Shown: in pieces, positions 43,204 through 52,859 of the stretch
Layout of the letters: each line of letters begins with the position of its first letter
Position numbering within the stretch: the stretch's first letter is position 1
Assembly: GCA_036824505.1 (NCBI GenBank)
Contig: DAITAA010000013.1
Location: forward strand, 1 to 64,000
DNA: 64,000 nt
Source: SCUD01 sp036824505
Lineage (GTDB): Bacteria > Pseudomonadota > Gammaproteobacteria > Steroidobacterales > Steroidobacteraceae
Reading direction: 5' to 3'
Position numbers and translations under genes: made by a program
The notes under the pieces: model-generated
What the model was told of the DNA's origin: nothing
What the model saw: only the letters and a program-made list of their open reading frames with translations
The model's database searches: none

Positions 43204-44406
43204 ATGAGCCATCCGATCCCGCGCCTGGCGCTGATCATTGTGCCCGCGACGCTGCTTGCACTCGCGGCGTGCACGCCATTTGAATCCCTGTGGCACAAGC
43301 CGACAAAGTCGACCGAGAAACCGGCGGCAATCGCGCCGAAGCCGGAATTGCCGCTCGCCACTGCGACACACCGGTTCATCGTCGCGCCAGACCAGGACGT
43401 GGTCGGCCATCTGCAGGTCACCATCGCTCGTCATGAAGACACGCTCGCGGATATCGCCCGGCGCTTCAATGTTGGCTACGAGGAGATCATCCGTGCCAAC
43501 CCCGGCGTGGATCCCTGGCTGCCCGGCGAGGGAACACCGGTCGTACTGCCGACCGAATTCGTCCTGCCCGACGCGCCGCGCGAAGGCCTGGTGCTGAATC
43601 TCGCGGCGATGCGGCTCTACTATTATCCGAAGCGCGAAAAAGATGCACCGATCGAGGTGATCACGCATCCGATCGGCATCGGCAAGGTCGGCTGGGTAAC
43701 GCCCGAGGGCAGCACGAAAGTCGTCGCTCGCATCAAGGATCCCGTCTGGATACCGCCGGTGTCCGTGCGTCAGGAACACGCCAAGGATGGCGACATCCTG
43801 CCGGACAAGGTGCCGCCGGGTCCGGACAATCCGCTCGGGCGCCACATGTTCCGGCTCGGATGGCCGAGCTACCTGGTTCACGGCACGAACAAGCCGCCCG
43901 GCGTCGGCATGCGCTCGAGCCATGGCTGCATCCGGCTGTACCCGGAAGACATCGAGGCACTCTACGACTCGATGCCGATCGGCACGCGGGTCACGGTCGT
44001 CAACCAGCCGTATCTGCTCGGCTGGCGCGGCGACCAGCTGCTGACGCAGGCATTCGAGCCGCACGAAGACGACAAGCGCGACTGGACCGACGTGCCGAAG
44101 GCACTACGCAAGAATACCGTCAAGCCGCGCGCGACTTTGTGGAAGCGGGTCGCGGCCCACGCGAATGCGATTGACTGGGAGGCGATCCGTCAGGCGGCAG
44201 CCAGGCCGCGTGGCATCGCGCTGCCGGTTGGTCCGGGACCGGCAGCGAATCTCGAAGCGCTGCTGGCGAAAGCCCCGCGCGTGCGCAATGCCTTGCCGCA
44301 GGGCGCCAGCTGGGACGGGGTCGAGGATCAGTACGCCGGCGAGCCCGAATTCAAGAAGCCGCCGATCAGCGGCGCAGGCGACACGGCGGCAACCGCCGGC
44401 CGTTGA
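43204..44406 (+). CDS. L,D-transpeptidase with LysM domain, lipoprotein
   Basis: 400 aa. Lipobox LALAAC at about residues 18-23, then a Pro/Lys-rich linker. LysM-like segment (about 75-115: TIARHEDTLADIARRFNVGYEEIIRANPGV in two blocks) for peptidoglycan binding, then the YkuD domain with YLVHGTNKPPGVGMRSSHGCIRLYP in two blocks giving catalytic His and Cys. Similar to E. coli ErfK/YbiS/YcfS, which link Braun's lipoprotein or crosslink stem peptides. The C-terminal ~120 residues are an extra low-complexity tail (Ala, Pro, Arg). Its stop is directly next to the convergent EamA stop. Confidence 0.94.
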   Translation: MSHPIPRLALIIVPATLLALAACTPFESLWHKPTKSTEKPAAIAPKPELPLATATHRFIVAPDQDVVGHLQVTIARHEDTLADIARRFNVGYEEIIRANPGVDPWLPGEGTPVVLPTEFVLPDAPREGLVLNLAAMRLYYYPKREKDAPIEVITHPIGIGKVGWVTPEGSTKVVARIKDPVWIPPVSVRQEHAKDGDILPDKVPPGPDNPLGRHMFRLGWPSYLVHGTNKPPGVGMRSSHGCIRLYPEDIEALYDSMPIGTRVTVVNQPYLLGWRGDQLLTQAFEPHEDDKRDWTDVPKALRKNTVKPRATLWKRVAAHANAIDWEAIRQAAARPRGIALPVGPGPAANLEALLAKAPRVRNALPQGASWDGVEDQYAGEPEFKKPPISGAGDTAATAGR

Positions 44407-45333
44407 TCAGGGCCTCACTGGACGCCCTGCCAGCGCACAGGTCATCGAACCCGCGACCACGCCGAACGCGCCGACGATGCTCCACGCATTGAGGCCTTCC
44501 GGCGCGGTCAACTGCCAGCCGGCCCGGTCGATCAGCCACATGGAAGCAATCGTAAACAGCGGCGCCGTCGTCAGCACTGCGCTGACGCGGGAAACATCCC
44601 AGTAATGCAGCGCTTCGCCGAAAGCGCCGTAGGCGATCAATGTATTGGCACAGCAGAAGGCGAGCATCGAAAGCTGCAGCCCATCGAGGTCCCGCACCGC
44701 CATCGGCGCGGCGGTCGGCAGCAGCGCAATGGTTGCGCCGAGATACAGCATCCAGAGCACCTGACGCGAAGTGAAGCTGGCGAGCAGATACTTCTGCGCG
44801 AGCCCGTAGATTGCCCAGGCGGCCGCCGCGACGATCATCAGCGCCACGCCCAGCCCCAGTCCAACGGTGGGCTGGGCCAGCTCCGGCAGGCGGCGGTTGA
44901 AGAACAACAGCATGCCGATGAAAAGAACGGCGAATCCGAGCCACTGGCGTCGCGCAAAACGCTCGTGGAACACGAATACGCCTCCCATCAGCAGCAGTAG
45001 CGGCGCGACCTGGATGACGACCTGCGCGATCGAAGGCGTCGTGTGGTCGAGCGCGATCAGGTAGAAGACATAATTGATGAGCAGCGAGACGAGCGCGACG
45101 CCGAGAGCCTGCCAGGCGCTGCGCCCGGTGCCGCGCAGGCGCGGCAGCTGGCCGCGCCAGGCGAGAAATATTCCGAGACCGACCATGGACACTGCGAAGC
45201 GCCACCAGGTGATCGTATATACGTCCATGCCCGTCAATGCGACCTTGAGGGAAATCGGCAGAAAGCCCCACAGCACCGCCGTAGTCAGGGACATTGTGAA
45301 GCCGAGCCGCCAGCGGCCGATGTCGGTTGTCAT
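44407..45333 (-). CDS. EamA/DMT family transporter
   Basis: 308 aa from ATG 45333 (the open frame continues upstream without family sequence). Ten membrane helices in two EamA repeats: LTTAVLWGFLPISLKVALTG begins repeat one, and IVAAAAWAIYGLAQKYLL repeat two. RarD-like features are visible (VYTITWWRFAVSM, NYVFYLIALDHTTPSIAQVV). A small-molecule exporter of unknown substrate in the inner membrane. Divergent from the tail sheath gene, with 101 bp between. Confidence 0.9.
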   Translation of the reverse strand: MTTDIGRWRLGFTMSLTTAVLWGFLPISLKVALTGMDVYTITWWRFAVSMVGLGIFLAWRGQLPRLRGTGRSAWQALGVALVSLLINYVFYLIALDHTTPSIAQVVIQVAPLLLLMGGVFVFHERFARRQWLGFAVLFIGMLLFFNRRLPELAQPTVGLGLGVALMIVAAAAWAIYGLAQKYLLASFTSRQVLWMLYLGATIALLPTAAPMAVRDLDGLQLSMLAFCCANTLIAYGAFGEALHYWDVSRVSAVLTTAPLFTIASMWLIDRAGWQLTAPEGLNAWSIVGAFGVVAGSMTCALAGRPVRP

Positions 45334-45434
45334 CCGGATTCGTGATTGTCGATGAGGGAAGTTTGGCAGCATAAACCAGCCGGGCCCGCGTGGTTGCGCT
45401 GTGATAACCTTTTGAAAACTCGGGGGAGTAACCG

Positions 45435-47057
45435 GTGGCACAGCGACTGACCGGTATTCAGGTTTACGAAGACGCCGGTTCCGAACAGGCCATCGCAGAG
45501 GCGCCGACCGCAATCACGGCGTTCGTGGGCCGCTGCCTGCGCGGTCCGGTCAATCGACCCGTACTGCTCGCGGGCTTCGCGGAATTCCAGCGTGTATTCG
45601 GCGGCCTCTGGCAACCCAGCATGCTTTCCTACGCCGTCGAACAGTACTTCGAAAACGGCGGCCGTGTTGCCTACGTCGTCCGGGTCGCAAACGGAGCGCG
45701 CTGTTGTACGCTCACAATGCCGGCGGGCGAGGGCGCGCTGGTGCTGCAGGCGCTGTCACCGGGTACGCGCGAATTCCTGCGTGCAGCGGTCGACTACGAC
45801 GGCATCGGCGACAACGAAGATGACCGGTTTAATCTCGTGTTGCAGCGCGTCCGGACGCCGGGCTCCGAGCATATCGAAGACCAGGAAATCTACCGCCGAC
45901 TGTCCGTACGGCCCGATGCTGCGCGCGATGTCACGAGCACGCTTGCCGAATCCCAGCTTGCGAGAGTCCTGGGCCCGGTGCCGCCGCAACGCCCGGACCC
46001 GACGCCACGCAGCAACCCGCGAGGCATTGCCGGTTACGTCATGTCGAGTCCGGACGGGGATGATGGCGGCACCCTGACCGACTACGATCTGATCGGTTCG
46101 GCAGCGCGCGGCACGGGCCTGTTCGCGCTCGACGGCATCGAGATATTCAATTTCCTCTGCATTCCACCGCTCGCGCGCGACACCGACGTCGGAGCGAGCA
46201 CGTTGCTGGTCGCCAATCGATACTGCCGCGAGCGGCGGGCGCTGCTTTTCGTCGACCCGCCGGTCGCCTGGGATTCAGCTGGCCGCGCGCTGGCGGAAAT
46301 GCGCAATTGGCCGCTGCCCAGCGACACGGCTTGCATGTACTTTCCGAGGCTGCTGGCTTACGACAAGCTGCGCGGCCGCTTCGAGGCTTTCGCGACCTGC
46401 GGCGCAGTCGCCGGAACCATGTCGCGGGCGGCGGATATCGCACCGGTCTGGTCCGCGACGAGCAGCGAGGCCGCCTCGCTGCGCCCGGGTCTGCGGCCGA
46501 TCTGCGCGGTCGACGACAACTATCGCGCGCGGCTGCTCAGTTGTGGCGTCAATACGGTGCAGACGGTCAGGCGGCCTGGCCGCGATGTACCAAACGCCTG
46601 CACGATGGCCGGCCCGGGCGCCGGAGCGGCGGACTGGCGCATGCTGTCGGCGCGCCGACTGGCATTCATGATCATCAACAGCATCGAAAGCGGCACGCGC
46701 TGGATGCTGTTCGAGCCGAATGAACCGGCGACCTGGCGGCGTGCGGCGGCGCAGGTCCGGGCTTTTCTGGGTTCACTCGAAGAGCGCGGCGCATTTGCGC
46801 ATCGCGAGCCGGGCGATCGCTGGTTTGTGTTGTGCGACGAGCGTGTCAACCGCGAACAGCATCGCCAACGCGGCATCGCCAACCTGCTGTATGGTTTTGC
46901 GGCAGCCCGATCGGGCGAATTCCACGCCTACATGGTCAGTCATCGCGCCGGGGGCAGCCGCACGCAGCCCGTGAGCCCTAATCTGACCGGCCTGCCGGAC
47001 ACCGGCATCACCCAGGCGCTCGAGGGGCTCGAACTGCCGCCCGACCGGCAATTCTGA
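45435..47057 (+). CDS. Contractile tail sheath protein, orphan
   Basis: 540 aa from GTG 45435 with a strong CGGGGGAG ribosome site. The N-terminus has the sheath pattern APTAITAFVGRCLRGPVNRPVLLAGFAEFQRVFGG and YFENGGRVAYVVRVANG in blocks. The central domain has GLFALDGIEIFNFLCIPP, RYCRERRALLFVDPP and AFATCGAVAGTMSR. The C-terminus has RRLAFMIINSIESGTRWMLFEPN, WRRAAAQVRAFLGSL and FHAYMVSH. This is the sheath of phage/R-pyocin/extracellular contractile injection systems. No tube, baseplate, spike, fibre or AAA gene occurs in the window, so it stands alone between a transporter and a 5-oxoprolinase gene. Its stop is 1 bp from the convergent gene. Confidence 0.92.
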   Translation: MAQRLTGIQVYEDAGSEQAIAEAPTAITAFVGRCLRGPVNRPVLLAGFAEFQRVFGGLWQPSMLSYAVEQYFENGGRVAYVVRVANGARCCTLTMPAGEGALVLQALSPGTREFLRAAVDYDGIGDNEDDRFNLVLQRVRTPGSEHIEDQEIYRRLSVRPDAARDVTSTLAESQLARVLGPVPPQRPDPTPRSNPRGIAGYVMSSPDGDDGGTLTDYDLIGSAARGTGLFALDGIEIFNFLCIPPLARDTDVGASTLLVANRYCRERRALLFVDPPVAWDSAGRALAEMRNWPLPSDTACMYFPRLLAYDKLRGRFEAFATCGAVAGTMSRAADIAPVWSATSSEAASLRPGLRPICAVDDNYRARLLSCGVNTVQTVRRPGRDVPNACTMAGPGAGAADWRMLSARRLAFMIINSIESGTRWMLFEPNEPATWRRAAAQVRAFLGSLEERGAFAHREPGDRWFVLCDERVNREQHRQRGIANLLYGFAAARSGEFHAYMVSHRAGGSRTQPVSPNLTGLPDTGITQALEGLELPPDRQF

Positions 47058-47058
47058 T

Positions 47059-50000
47059 TCAGGCGCGACCGTAGCCGCCGCCGCCCGGCGTCTCGATGAC
47101 CAGCGTATCGCCCGCCTGGACTTCGAGACTCACGCAGGCCGGCAGCTGGCGCGATCCGCCGCGAGCCGGTTCCAGCCGGTTGATCCCGGTCGCGCCGTCG
47201 CCGCCGCCGGCGAGACCGAATGGCGCAATGCGCCGGTGATTGGACAGGATGGCCGCAGTCATGGGTTTTCGGAACTCGATGCGGCGGACGAGACCGTCGC
47301 CGCCGTGCTGCCGGCCAGCACCGCCGGAGCCGCGGCGGTAACGGAATTCACGAACCAGAACCGGATAACGCGCCTCCAGCACTTCAGGATCCGTTAGACG
47401 CGAGTTTGTCATGTGCGTCTGCACGCCTGACGCGCCGTCAAATCCGGCCCCGGCTCCCGCGCCGCCCGCGATCGTTTCGTAGTACTGGTATTCGCCGTCC
47501 CCGAATGTCAGGTTGTTCATGGTTCCCTGTGAAGCGGCCAGCGCGCCAAGCGCTCCGTACAGTGCATCGACGATGCATTGCGAAGTCTCGACATTACCGG
47601 CGACGACTGCAGCCGGCGGCACGGGGTTCAGCATCGACCCGGATGGGACGCGGATCACCAGCGGCCGGAGGCAGCCCTCGTTGAGCGGGATGTCCGCGTC
47701 GATCAGCGTGCGAAAAACGTAGAGTACCGCCGCCGTGCAAACGGCGAGCGGAGCATTGAAATTGCCGGCGCTCTGGGCCGAGGTGCCGGTGAAATCGATC
47801 ACCGCCGCGCGCGCCGCCCGGTCGATAGTGACCGAAACCTCGATAGCACTGCCGTCATCGAGTTCGTAGCGGCGCTGGCCGTCGGAAAGACGCCCGATGA
47901 CCTCGCGGACGAATGCTTCGGCGTTGTCCTGCACATGACCCATGTAGGCCTCGACCTGCTCTCGGCCAAAGAGCTCGATCAGCCGCCCGAGTTCAGACAT
48001 GCCGCGCGAATTGGCGGCGAGTTGCGCCTTCAGGTCGGCGACATTCTGGTCCGGATTGCGGGCCGGCCACCTGCCGGATGCCAGTACCGCCCGCAATTCG
48101 CGCTCTCGCAGGCGGCCGCCGTCAACCAGCAGGAAGTTGTCGATCAGCACGCCTTCCTCCCCGATGAGGCGGCTCGCGGGCGGCATGGAGCCGGGCGTGA
48201 TACCGCCGATGTCCGCATGATGTGCGCGCGATGCGACGTAGAACGCGGGGTGGCGGTCGCCTGCTGTGAAGACCGGGGTGACGACGGTGATGTCCGGCAG
48301 GTGCGTGCCGCCGGCATAAGGCGCGTTCAACATCCATGCACGCCCCGGGCGCAGCTCGCCGTGGTTGCGCTCGATCACGGCGCGCACGCTTGCGCCCATC
48401 GAGCCGAGATGCACGGGCATATGCGGGGCGTTTGCGATCAGTGCACCCCGTGCATCAAACAGGGCGCAGGAAAAGTCCAGCCGTTCGCGGATATTCACCG
48501 AGACAGCGGTTGCCTGGAGCACGGCGCCCATCTGTTCCGCGACCTGCATGTAACGATGATTGTAGATTTCGAGCAGTGCCGGATCGGGATGCCGCACTGC
48601 TCCGCGCCCGGGCGCGCTCATGCCGACCCGCGTGAGCTTCAGCTCGCCGCCTTCGAGCAGGCGCAGCGTCCATCCTGCCTCGACGACAGTCGTGGAATTC
48701 GGCTCGACGATCAATGCCGGTCCGGCGATGGCATTCGCAGTCGAAAGACCCGCGCGATCAATTGCCACCACTTCACGCCAGCCGTCGAACCAGGCACGAA
48801 CGCCGCCATCCTGCATCGGTGCCCTGGTCGCAGTTGCGCGCGGCAGGTCACCAGCCGCCGGTTCGCCCGGGGACAGGACCTCGGCGCGCAGGGTCGCAAC
48901 GATGACGCCCTCGAGGTCCGGGAGAAATCCGAAGCGCAGGCGGAATTCGGCGCTGAATCGTTCCAGCATCTTCGGCACGTCATCCAGTGGAATTCCGATC
49001 GCGGTCTCGGTGCCTGGAGCGCGCAACTCGACGACCTGCGACAAGCCGAGCGTCGCGGCATCGGCGCCCTGCAAAATCAATGACTGGCGCAGCTCCTGGC
49101 ACATGGCATCGAGTTGCCCTGCCAGCGATTCACGCGAAGCATCCGCCAACGGGCGCTCGATGCTCTGCCTGCGCTGCAGGCTGCGATCGGCGAGCCCGAT
49201 GCCCCAGGCCGACAGCACGCTGGCCATCGGGTGGATCAGTATCTCGCCGACGCCGAGCGCTTCCGCGACCCGGCAGGCATGCTGCGGAGCCGCGCCACCG
49301 TAGCAGAACAACGCGAATTCGCCCGGATCGTGGCCCTGGCGCACCGAAACGTGGCGGATCGCGCGCGCCATCGTCTCGACAGCCACATCCAGGAATCCTG
49401 CCGCGAGCTGCTCGGCGGAGGTCGGTGCTCCCGTGTCTGCCGAGACGCGCATGGCGAGCTGCTCGAAATGCTCCTGTACCGTGTGTTCGTCGAGAGGCAG
49501 GTCGCGGCGGGGACCGAATACCGCCGGGAAGAATTCAGGGCGGATCCTGCCGAGCAGTACCTGCAGGTCGGTCACGGTGAGCGGGCCGCCGCGGCGATAG
49601 CAGGCGGGCCCGGGATTGGCGCCCGCCGATTGCGGTCCAACCCGCAGGCGACCGCCTTCGAAATGCAGTATCGAGCCGCCGCCGGCTGCAACGGTGTGGA
49701 TATTCATCATCGGCGCCTGCAGGCGCACGCCGGCGACCGTAGTTTCATAGCGCTGCGGACAGCCGTTGTCGTGGAGCGCCACGTCGGTCGAAGTTCCGCC
49801 CATGTCGAAGGCAATCAGGCGCGACCGCCCGAGCGCCTTGCCGGCGCGCGCCGTGCCGACCAGGCCGCCGGCGGGGCCCGAGAGGACGGCATTCGACGCG
49901 CGAAACGCCTGCAGCGCGACGAGACCGCCATTGCTCTGCATGAACTGCAGCGGCGTGTCCGAGAACCGCGGCCCAAGTCCCTCGCGGAATAGGCGCGCAT

Positions 50001-50661
50001 AACGCGCAAGCAGCGGCGTGAGGTAGGCATCGACCACCGTCGTGTCGCCGCGGCTGACGAGACGGATCATCGGCGAAGACTCGTGCGACGCAATGACGTC
50101 GTCGAATCCCGCCAGCCGTGCAATCCCGGTCGCGCGCCGCTCGTGATCCGGGTACCGGTACCCGTGCATCAACACGATGGCGACACTGCCAGTTCCCTGC
50201 GCACGCAAGTGCCCGAGATCCGCGGCAAGCCGCTTCTGGTCAAGCGGTCGCAGGACCTCGCCGTCGGCGGCCAGCCGCTCGTCGGCCTCGATGACCTCAC
50301 GATAGAGCGGTTGCGGAAGTTCGATGCGCAAGCGGAACAGTTCCGGCCGGTTCTGGTAGCCGATTGCAAGCGCATCGCGAAATCCCGCGGTGATGACCAG
50401 CGCGGTCGGCACGCCGCGCCGTTCGAGGAGCGCATTGGTCGCGACCGTCGTGCCGATCCGGATCACCTCGATTGCCGGTTCGGCGCCGCCATGCCGATCG
50501 AGCAGCGCCAGGACCCCTGCGACGCCGGGATCGCGATCGGCGAGCGGATCTTCCGACAGCCGCTTCTCGACGATCAGCCGGCCGTCTGGCGCGCGGGCGA
50601 TGATGTCGGTGAAGGTGCCGCCACGGTCGATCCAGAATTGCCAGCCGCGCCCCGCACTCAT
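47059..50661 (-). CDS. 5-oxoprolinase / hydantoinase A-B fusion
   Basis: 1200 aa, the length of single-chain OPLAH-type enzymes. HyuA part (about 1-690): FWIDRGGTFTDIIARAPDGR, VIRIGTTVATNALLER, LSGPAGGLVGT, LIAFDMGGTSTDVAL and GPACYRRGGPLTVTDLQ. HyuB part (about 700-1200): DPALLEIYNHRYMQVAEQMG, HADIGGITPGSMPP, IDFTGTSAQSAGNFNAP and ETPGGGGYGRA. It opens 5-oxoproline to glutamate with ATP hydrolysis. Same strand as the patatin gene, whose stop is 3 bp upstream. Convergent with the sheath gene. Confidence 0.94.
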   Translation of the reverse strand: MSAGRGWQFWIDRGGTFTDIIARAPDGRLIVEKRLSEDPLADRDPGVAGVLALLDRHGGAEPAIEVIRIGTTVATNALLERRGVPTALVITAGFRDALAIGYQNRPELFRLRIELPQPLYREVIEADERLAADGEVLRPLDQKRLAADLGHLRAQGTGSVAIVLMHGYRYPDHERRATGIARLAGFDDVIASHESSPMIRLVSRGDTTVVDAYLTPLLARYARLFREGLGPRFSDTPLQFMQSNGGLVALQAFRASNAVLSGPAGGLVGTARAGKALGRSRLIAFDMGGTSTDVALHDNGCPQRYETTVAGVRLQAPMMNIHTVAAGGGSILHFEGGRLRVGPQSAGANPGPACYRRGGPLTVTDLQVLLGRIRPEFFPAVFGPRRDLPLDEHTVQEHFEQLAMRVSADTGAPTSAEQLAAGFLDVAVETMARAIRHVSVRQGHDPGEFALFCYGGAAPQHACRVAEALGVGEILIHPMASVLSAWGIGLADRSLQRRQSIERPLADASRESLAGQLDAMCQELRQSLILQGADAATLGLSQVVELRAPGTETAIGIPLDDVPKMLERFSAEFRLRFGFLPDLEGVIVATLRAEVLSPGEPAAGDLPRATATRAPMQDGGVRAWFDGWREVVAIDRAGLSTANAIAGPALIVEPNSTTVVEAGWTLRLLEGGELKLTRVGMSAPGRGAVRHPDPALLEIYNHRYMQVAEQMGAVLQATAVSVNIRERLDFSCALFDARGALIANAPHMPVHLGSMGASVRAVIERNHGELRPGRAWMLNAPYAGGTHLPDITVVTPVFTAGDRHPAFYVASRAHHADIGGITPGSMPPASRLIGEEGVLIDNFLLVDGGRLRERELRAVLASGRWPARNPDQNVADLKAQLAANSRGMSELGRLIELFGREQVEAYMGHVQDNAEAFVREVIGRLSDGQRRYELDDGSAIEVSVTIDRAARAAVIDFTGTSAQSAGNFNAPLAVCTAAVLYVFRTLIDADIPLNEGCLRPLVIRVPSGSMLNPVPPAAVVAGNVETSQCIVDALYGALGALAASQGTMNNLTFGDGEYQYYETIAGGAGAGAGFDGASGVQTHMTNSRLTDPEVLEARYPVLVREFRYRRGSGGAGRQHGGDGLVRRIEFRKPMTAAILSNHRRIAPFGLAGGGDGATGINRLEPARGGSRQLPACVSLEVQAGDTLVIETPGGGGYGRA

Positions 50662-50664
50662 GCG

Positions 50665-52431
50665 TCAGTCATTTCGCGCTCGCCGCAAGCCTTCCGGCAT
50701 TCCTTCTGCCAGCCGTTCGCAGGTGTGCCGGTAGCCGATCTCGATGGCGCGCTCGAAGGATTTCCAGTCCAGCAGGTCCAGCGATGCGAGCGGCGGCATC
50801 AGCAACAGGTCGCTCAGCCCGCGGCGCTCCTGCGTTGCGGTCATGCTGTTGACCATGCCGGAGCGCCACAGGATCTGCAGGATGTTCGGGCGCTTCCGCC
50901 GCCGCTGCGCGCGGCGAAACAGGTTCAGGAACGAAGGCGCCTCTGTCGCGTCGATATCGGTCGTGAATGTCGGGTCGGTGCCGACGTCAACGCCGATGAC
51001 CGGGCCGCGACCCTTCGCGCGCATGACATCAACGGGCAGGTTGTTCATCGTGCCGCCGTCGACGAATACTTCGCCACCATGGAAGACGGGCGGCAGGACG
51101 CCGGGGATCGCGACCGAAGCGCGCAGCCAGCGCCACAGCAGGCCCTGTTGATGCACCGCGATCCGGCCGCTCGTCAGGTTGGAAGAAACGCAGAAGAACG
51201 GCAGCGGCAGGTCCTCGATATCGATGTCCCCGAGTTCGCGGCGCAACAGCAATCCGACCTTGCGGCCTGAGACCAGCGAGATCAGTGGCCAGGTGAAATC
51301 CGAAAGCGGATTCGTGTCCACAAAGCTGCGTTTGAAACGCTCGACCAGCTCCTCGTCGGTCCAGTCGGCTGCGACACCGGCGGCGAGGATGCCGCCCATG
51401 CTGGCACCACCCACGAGGTCAATCGGTATGCCGTGCTCGCGCAGTGCGCGCACGACGCCGAGATGCGCAAAGCCGCGCGCGCCTCCACCAGACAGCACCA
51501 GACCCACTGCCCGATGCGTCAACAGGCGCACGATGCGCGCCAGGTCGGCGGCTCCCCGCGAGTGATGGAATGGCATGCCGGGAAGTGTTGCGCGCCAGCG
51601 TGACGCGGCGCCGCTGGTGATGCGGCCTTCGTGCAGCAGCAGGAGCTCGGCGCGTTGCGCGGCATGCGGATGCTGTTCAAGCACGGGCCAGGGCCCGGCT
51701 TCGGTGTCAGCCCTTGCTGCCAGCAGCAGGACATCCGCCTGACGCACGCACTGGCGGGTCCAGACAGTATCGCCCGGCTCGCCCACATAGACGACGAAGT
51801 CGTTGCGTGATTCGACCTCATGGAACCACTGGCTGCTGTGGCGGCCGGCTCTGGCGCTGCCGACCAGGTCGACGAGACCCAGGCGGGCGAGCGCTTCGAC
51901 CAGCGCGGTGGTCAGTGCATTGACGTCGATCGTCGGATCATGGGGGACGACCGTGATCGTGCGCGGCGCGGCCGGCGCGGACCTTCGTGTCGGGGCGTTT
52001 TCAAGCAGGCGTTCGACCGAGAGCCGTGCGAGCCGCAGGATCGCATCGGGATGGGAGAGAAGCACACGCTCGAAAGTGCCGGATGACAGCCGCGCGAGTT
52101 CCGAATCGCGCAACGCGCGCACGGTTGCAGTGCGCGGCCGCGCCACAATAAGGCCCATCTCGCCGACACTCTCACCCGCGGCAATGCGACCGACGAGCTG
52201 GCCGCCCGCGCCAAATGCACCCAGACAGCCACTGACCACGAAGTAGACGGAATCGGCCGGCTCGCCGGCCTCGAACAACAAGCTGCCGCCGGGCAGCGCG
52301 ATCCACTCGAGTTCGGCGACCGCGGCGTCGATGACGGTATTGGGCAAACCAGAAAACAGCGGCAACGATGCCAGCATCGCCCAGGGGTTGGCCCTCGGAT
52401 CGATCTGGGTACGGTCGTCCTGCTCGTCCAC
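50665..52431 (-). CDS. Patatin-like phospholipase with cNMP-binding domain (NTE type)
   Basis: 588 aa. Residues about 22-140 are a cyclic-nucleotide-binding fold (LLFEAGEPADSVYFVVSG, GESVGEMGLIVARPRTATVRA). After a middle domain, the patatin domain begins near 309: GGGARGF (oxyanion, 315-321), catalytic S344 in GGASMGG, and D458 in VFVDGGTMNNLP. This layout is that of bacterial neuropathy-target-esterase homologues, which are lysophospholipases. No membrane helix at the N-terminus. 3 bp from the 5-oxoprolinase gene, probably one transcript. Confidence 0.93.
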   Translation of the reverse strand: MDEQDDRTQIDPRANPWAMLASLPLFSGLPNTVIDAAVAELEWIALPGGSLLFEAGEPADSVYFVVSGCLGAFGAGGQLVGRIAAGESVGEMGLIVARPRTATVRALRDSELARLSSGTFERVLLSHPDAILRLARLSVERLLENAPTRRSAPAAPRTITVVPHDPTIDVNALTTALVEALARLGLVDLVGSARAGRHSSQWFHEVESRNDFVVYVGEPGDTVWTRQCVRQADVLLLAARADTEAGPWPVLEQHPHAAQRAELLLLHEGRITSGAASRWRATLPGMPFHHSRGAADLARIVRLLTHRAVGLVLSGGGARGFAHLGVVRALREHGIPIDLVGGASMGGILAAGVAADWTDEELVERFKRSFVDTNPLSDFTWPLISLVSGRKVGLLLRRELGDIDIEDLPLPFFCVSSNLTSGRIAVHQQGLLWRWLRASVAIPGVLPPVFHGGEVFVDGGTMNNLPVDVMRAKGRGPVIGVDVGTDPTFTTDIDATEAPSFLNLFRRAQRRRKRPNILQILWRSGMVNSMTATQERRGLSDLLLMPPLASLDLLDWKSFERAIEIGYRHTCERLAEGMPEGLRRARND

Positions 52432-52472
52432 GGCAGGCGGACGATATCACGACGCGGCTACAATCATTGGTG

Positions 52473-52826
52473 ATGGCCGGCACAGATCGCAGGCTGCTCG
52501 AACGCATCTGGAAAGAGGTCGCGAGGATCCCGCGCGGGTCGGTCGCCAGTTACGGCGACGTCGCGCGCCGGGCGGGGCTGCCGCGCCGTGCGCGGCTGGT
52601 CGGCCATGCGCTGAAAGTGGCGCCAGCCGGGCTCCGGCTGCCCTGGCATCGCGTCATCAATGCGCGCGGCGCCATCAGCTTGCCGCCGGGTTCGCGGCTG
52701 TACCGGTTGCAGCGCGAAAGGCTCGAGCGGGAGGGCGTGCGGTTTCGCAATGGCTGCGTGGACCTTGCAAGGCACGAAGTCGCGGATGATCTCGACGCGC
52801 TGCTGTGGCGGCCGCGCCGGGACTGA
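52473..52826 (+). CDS. Alkyltransferase-like protein (ATL), MGMT family without catalytic Cys
   Basis: 117 aa from ATG 52473. The MGMT DNA-binding domain is clear (IPRGSVASYGDVARRAGLPRRARLVGHAL in two blocks). The PCHRV active site reads L-P-W58-H-R-V, with Trp replacing the methyl-accepting Cys, as in E. coli YbaZ and yeast Atl1. ATLs bind O6-alkylguanine and hand it to nucleotide excision repair. Divergent from the patatin gene with 41 bp between; the hydrolase at 52860 follows. Confidence 0.92.
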   Translation: MAGTDRRLLERIWKEVARIPRGSVASYGDVARRAGLPRRARLVGHALKVAPAGLRLPWHRVINARGAISLPPGSRLYRLQRERLEREGVRFRNGCVDLARHEVADDLDALLWRPRRD

Positions 52827-52859
52827 TACCATCGCCGCGTCAGGGTTGCGGAGCGGTAC

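Noticed and set aside
45435..47057. Prophage or R-type tailocin locus
   Set aside because: Only the sheath gene is present; neighbours are ordinary metabolic and transport genes, with no integrase, attachment repeat or other tail gene.
47578..49083. 501-codon plus-strand frame opposite the 5-oxoprolinase gene
   Set aside because: Composition-driven shadow; the minus strand has full HyuA/HyuB motifs.
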